In this document: piece after piece, positions 5,472-5,509 of the stretch
Layout: every line of letters begins with the position of its first letter
How positions within the stretch are numbered: position 1 is the stretch's first letter
From: an uncultured bacterium
Lineage (GTDB): Bacteria; Bacillota; Clostridia; Lachnospirales; Lachnospiraceae
Direction of reading: 5' to 3'
Length of the DNA stretch: 5,509 bases
Assembly: GCA_946061355.1 (NCBI GenBank)
Contig: CAMGRE010000155.1
Coordinates: 1 to 5,509, forward strand
Translations under genes and position numbers: made by a program
The notes under the pieces: model-generated
Told to the model about the DNA's origin: nothing
The model's database searches: none
What the model saw: the letters and a program-made list of their open reading frames with translations, nothing else

Positions 5472-5509
5472 ATGGCACTCTTTTCAAAGAAAAGTACACA
5501 AATGCTTGC
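5472..5509 (+). CDS. Possible start of the next gene (partial, runs off the window)
   Basis: From the ATG at 5472 the frame is open to the window edge and reads MALFSKKSTQML, a plausible start for a soluble cytoplasmic protein. It lies about 13 bases after the predicted transcription start of the strong promoter. The SD is poor (GAAGCGG close to the ATG), so the true start may be the in-frame ATG at 5502 or one beyond the window, and 5459-5509 may instead be untranslated leader. Twelve codons do not allow identification. Confidence 0.35.
   Translation, partial: MALFSKKSTQML

Overview
The window carries a complete four-gene sugar ABC importer operon of the YtfQ-YtfR-YtfT-YjfF (galactofuranose) type, followed by a small unrecognised membrane-protein gene and the start of a further transcription unit. 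Every supported gene lies on the + strand. Strong AGGAGG-type ribosome binding sites, a lipoprotein-type binding protein (a Gram-positive trait), moderate GC and tight clostridial-style gene spacing suggest a Firmicute, most likely a Lachnospiraceae-like gut Clostridium. The taxon is an inference; no marker gene is present.

Layout. Bases 1-94 hold the probable tail of an unidentified upstream gene and a short leader with a good Shine-Dalgarno (SD); no promoter is visible, so the operon promoter probably lies before the window. Then come ytfQ (95-1180, binding lipoprotein), a 95-base gap with a GC-rich stem-loop, ytfR (1276-2799, double ATPase), ytfT (2792-3868, permease, overlapping ytfR by 8 bases) and yjfF (3870-4895, second permease, 1 base after ytfT). 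A strong intrinsic terminator at 4921-4957 closes the operon. A small two-helix membrane protein (5042-5347) follows with its own terminator (5377-5414). A near-consensus SigA promoter (5424-5452) then drives something that starts at about 5472 and runs off the window.

How it works together. The lipid-anchored YtfQ captures a sugar outside the membrane and delivers it to a channel inferred to be a YtfT/YjfF heterodimer. YtfR supplies ATP hydrolysis from two fused nucleotide-binding domains, the second of which has the degenerate Walker A usual in this family. No catabolic enzyme or regulator is in view, so the substrate (galactofuranose or another furanose or pentose) rests on family membership only. 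The stem-loop after ytfQ probably sets a high ratio of binding protein to transporter.

I see no clearly undescribed system. The points most worth a second look are the inter-cistronic ytfQ-ytfR structure with its embedded mini-ORF, the overlapping stop/start chain just upstream of ytfQ, the unassigned small membrane protein, and the palindromic terminator just upstream of a strong promoter.
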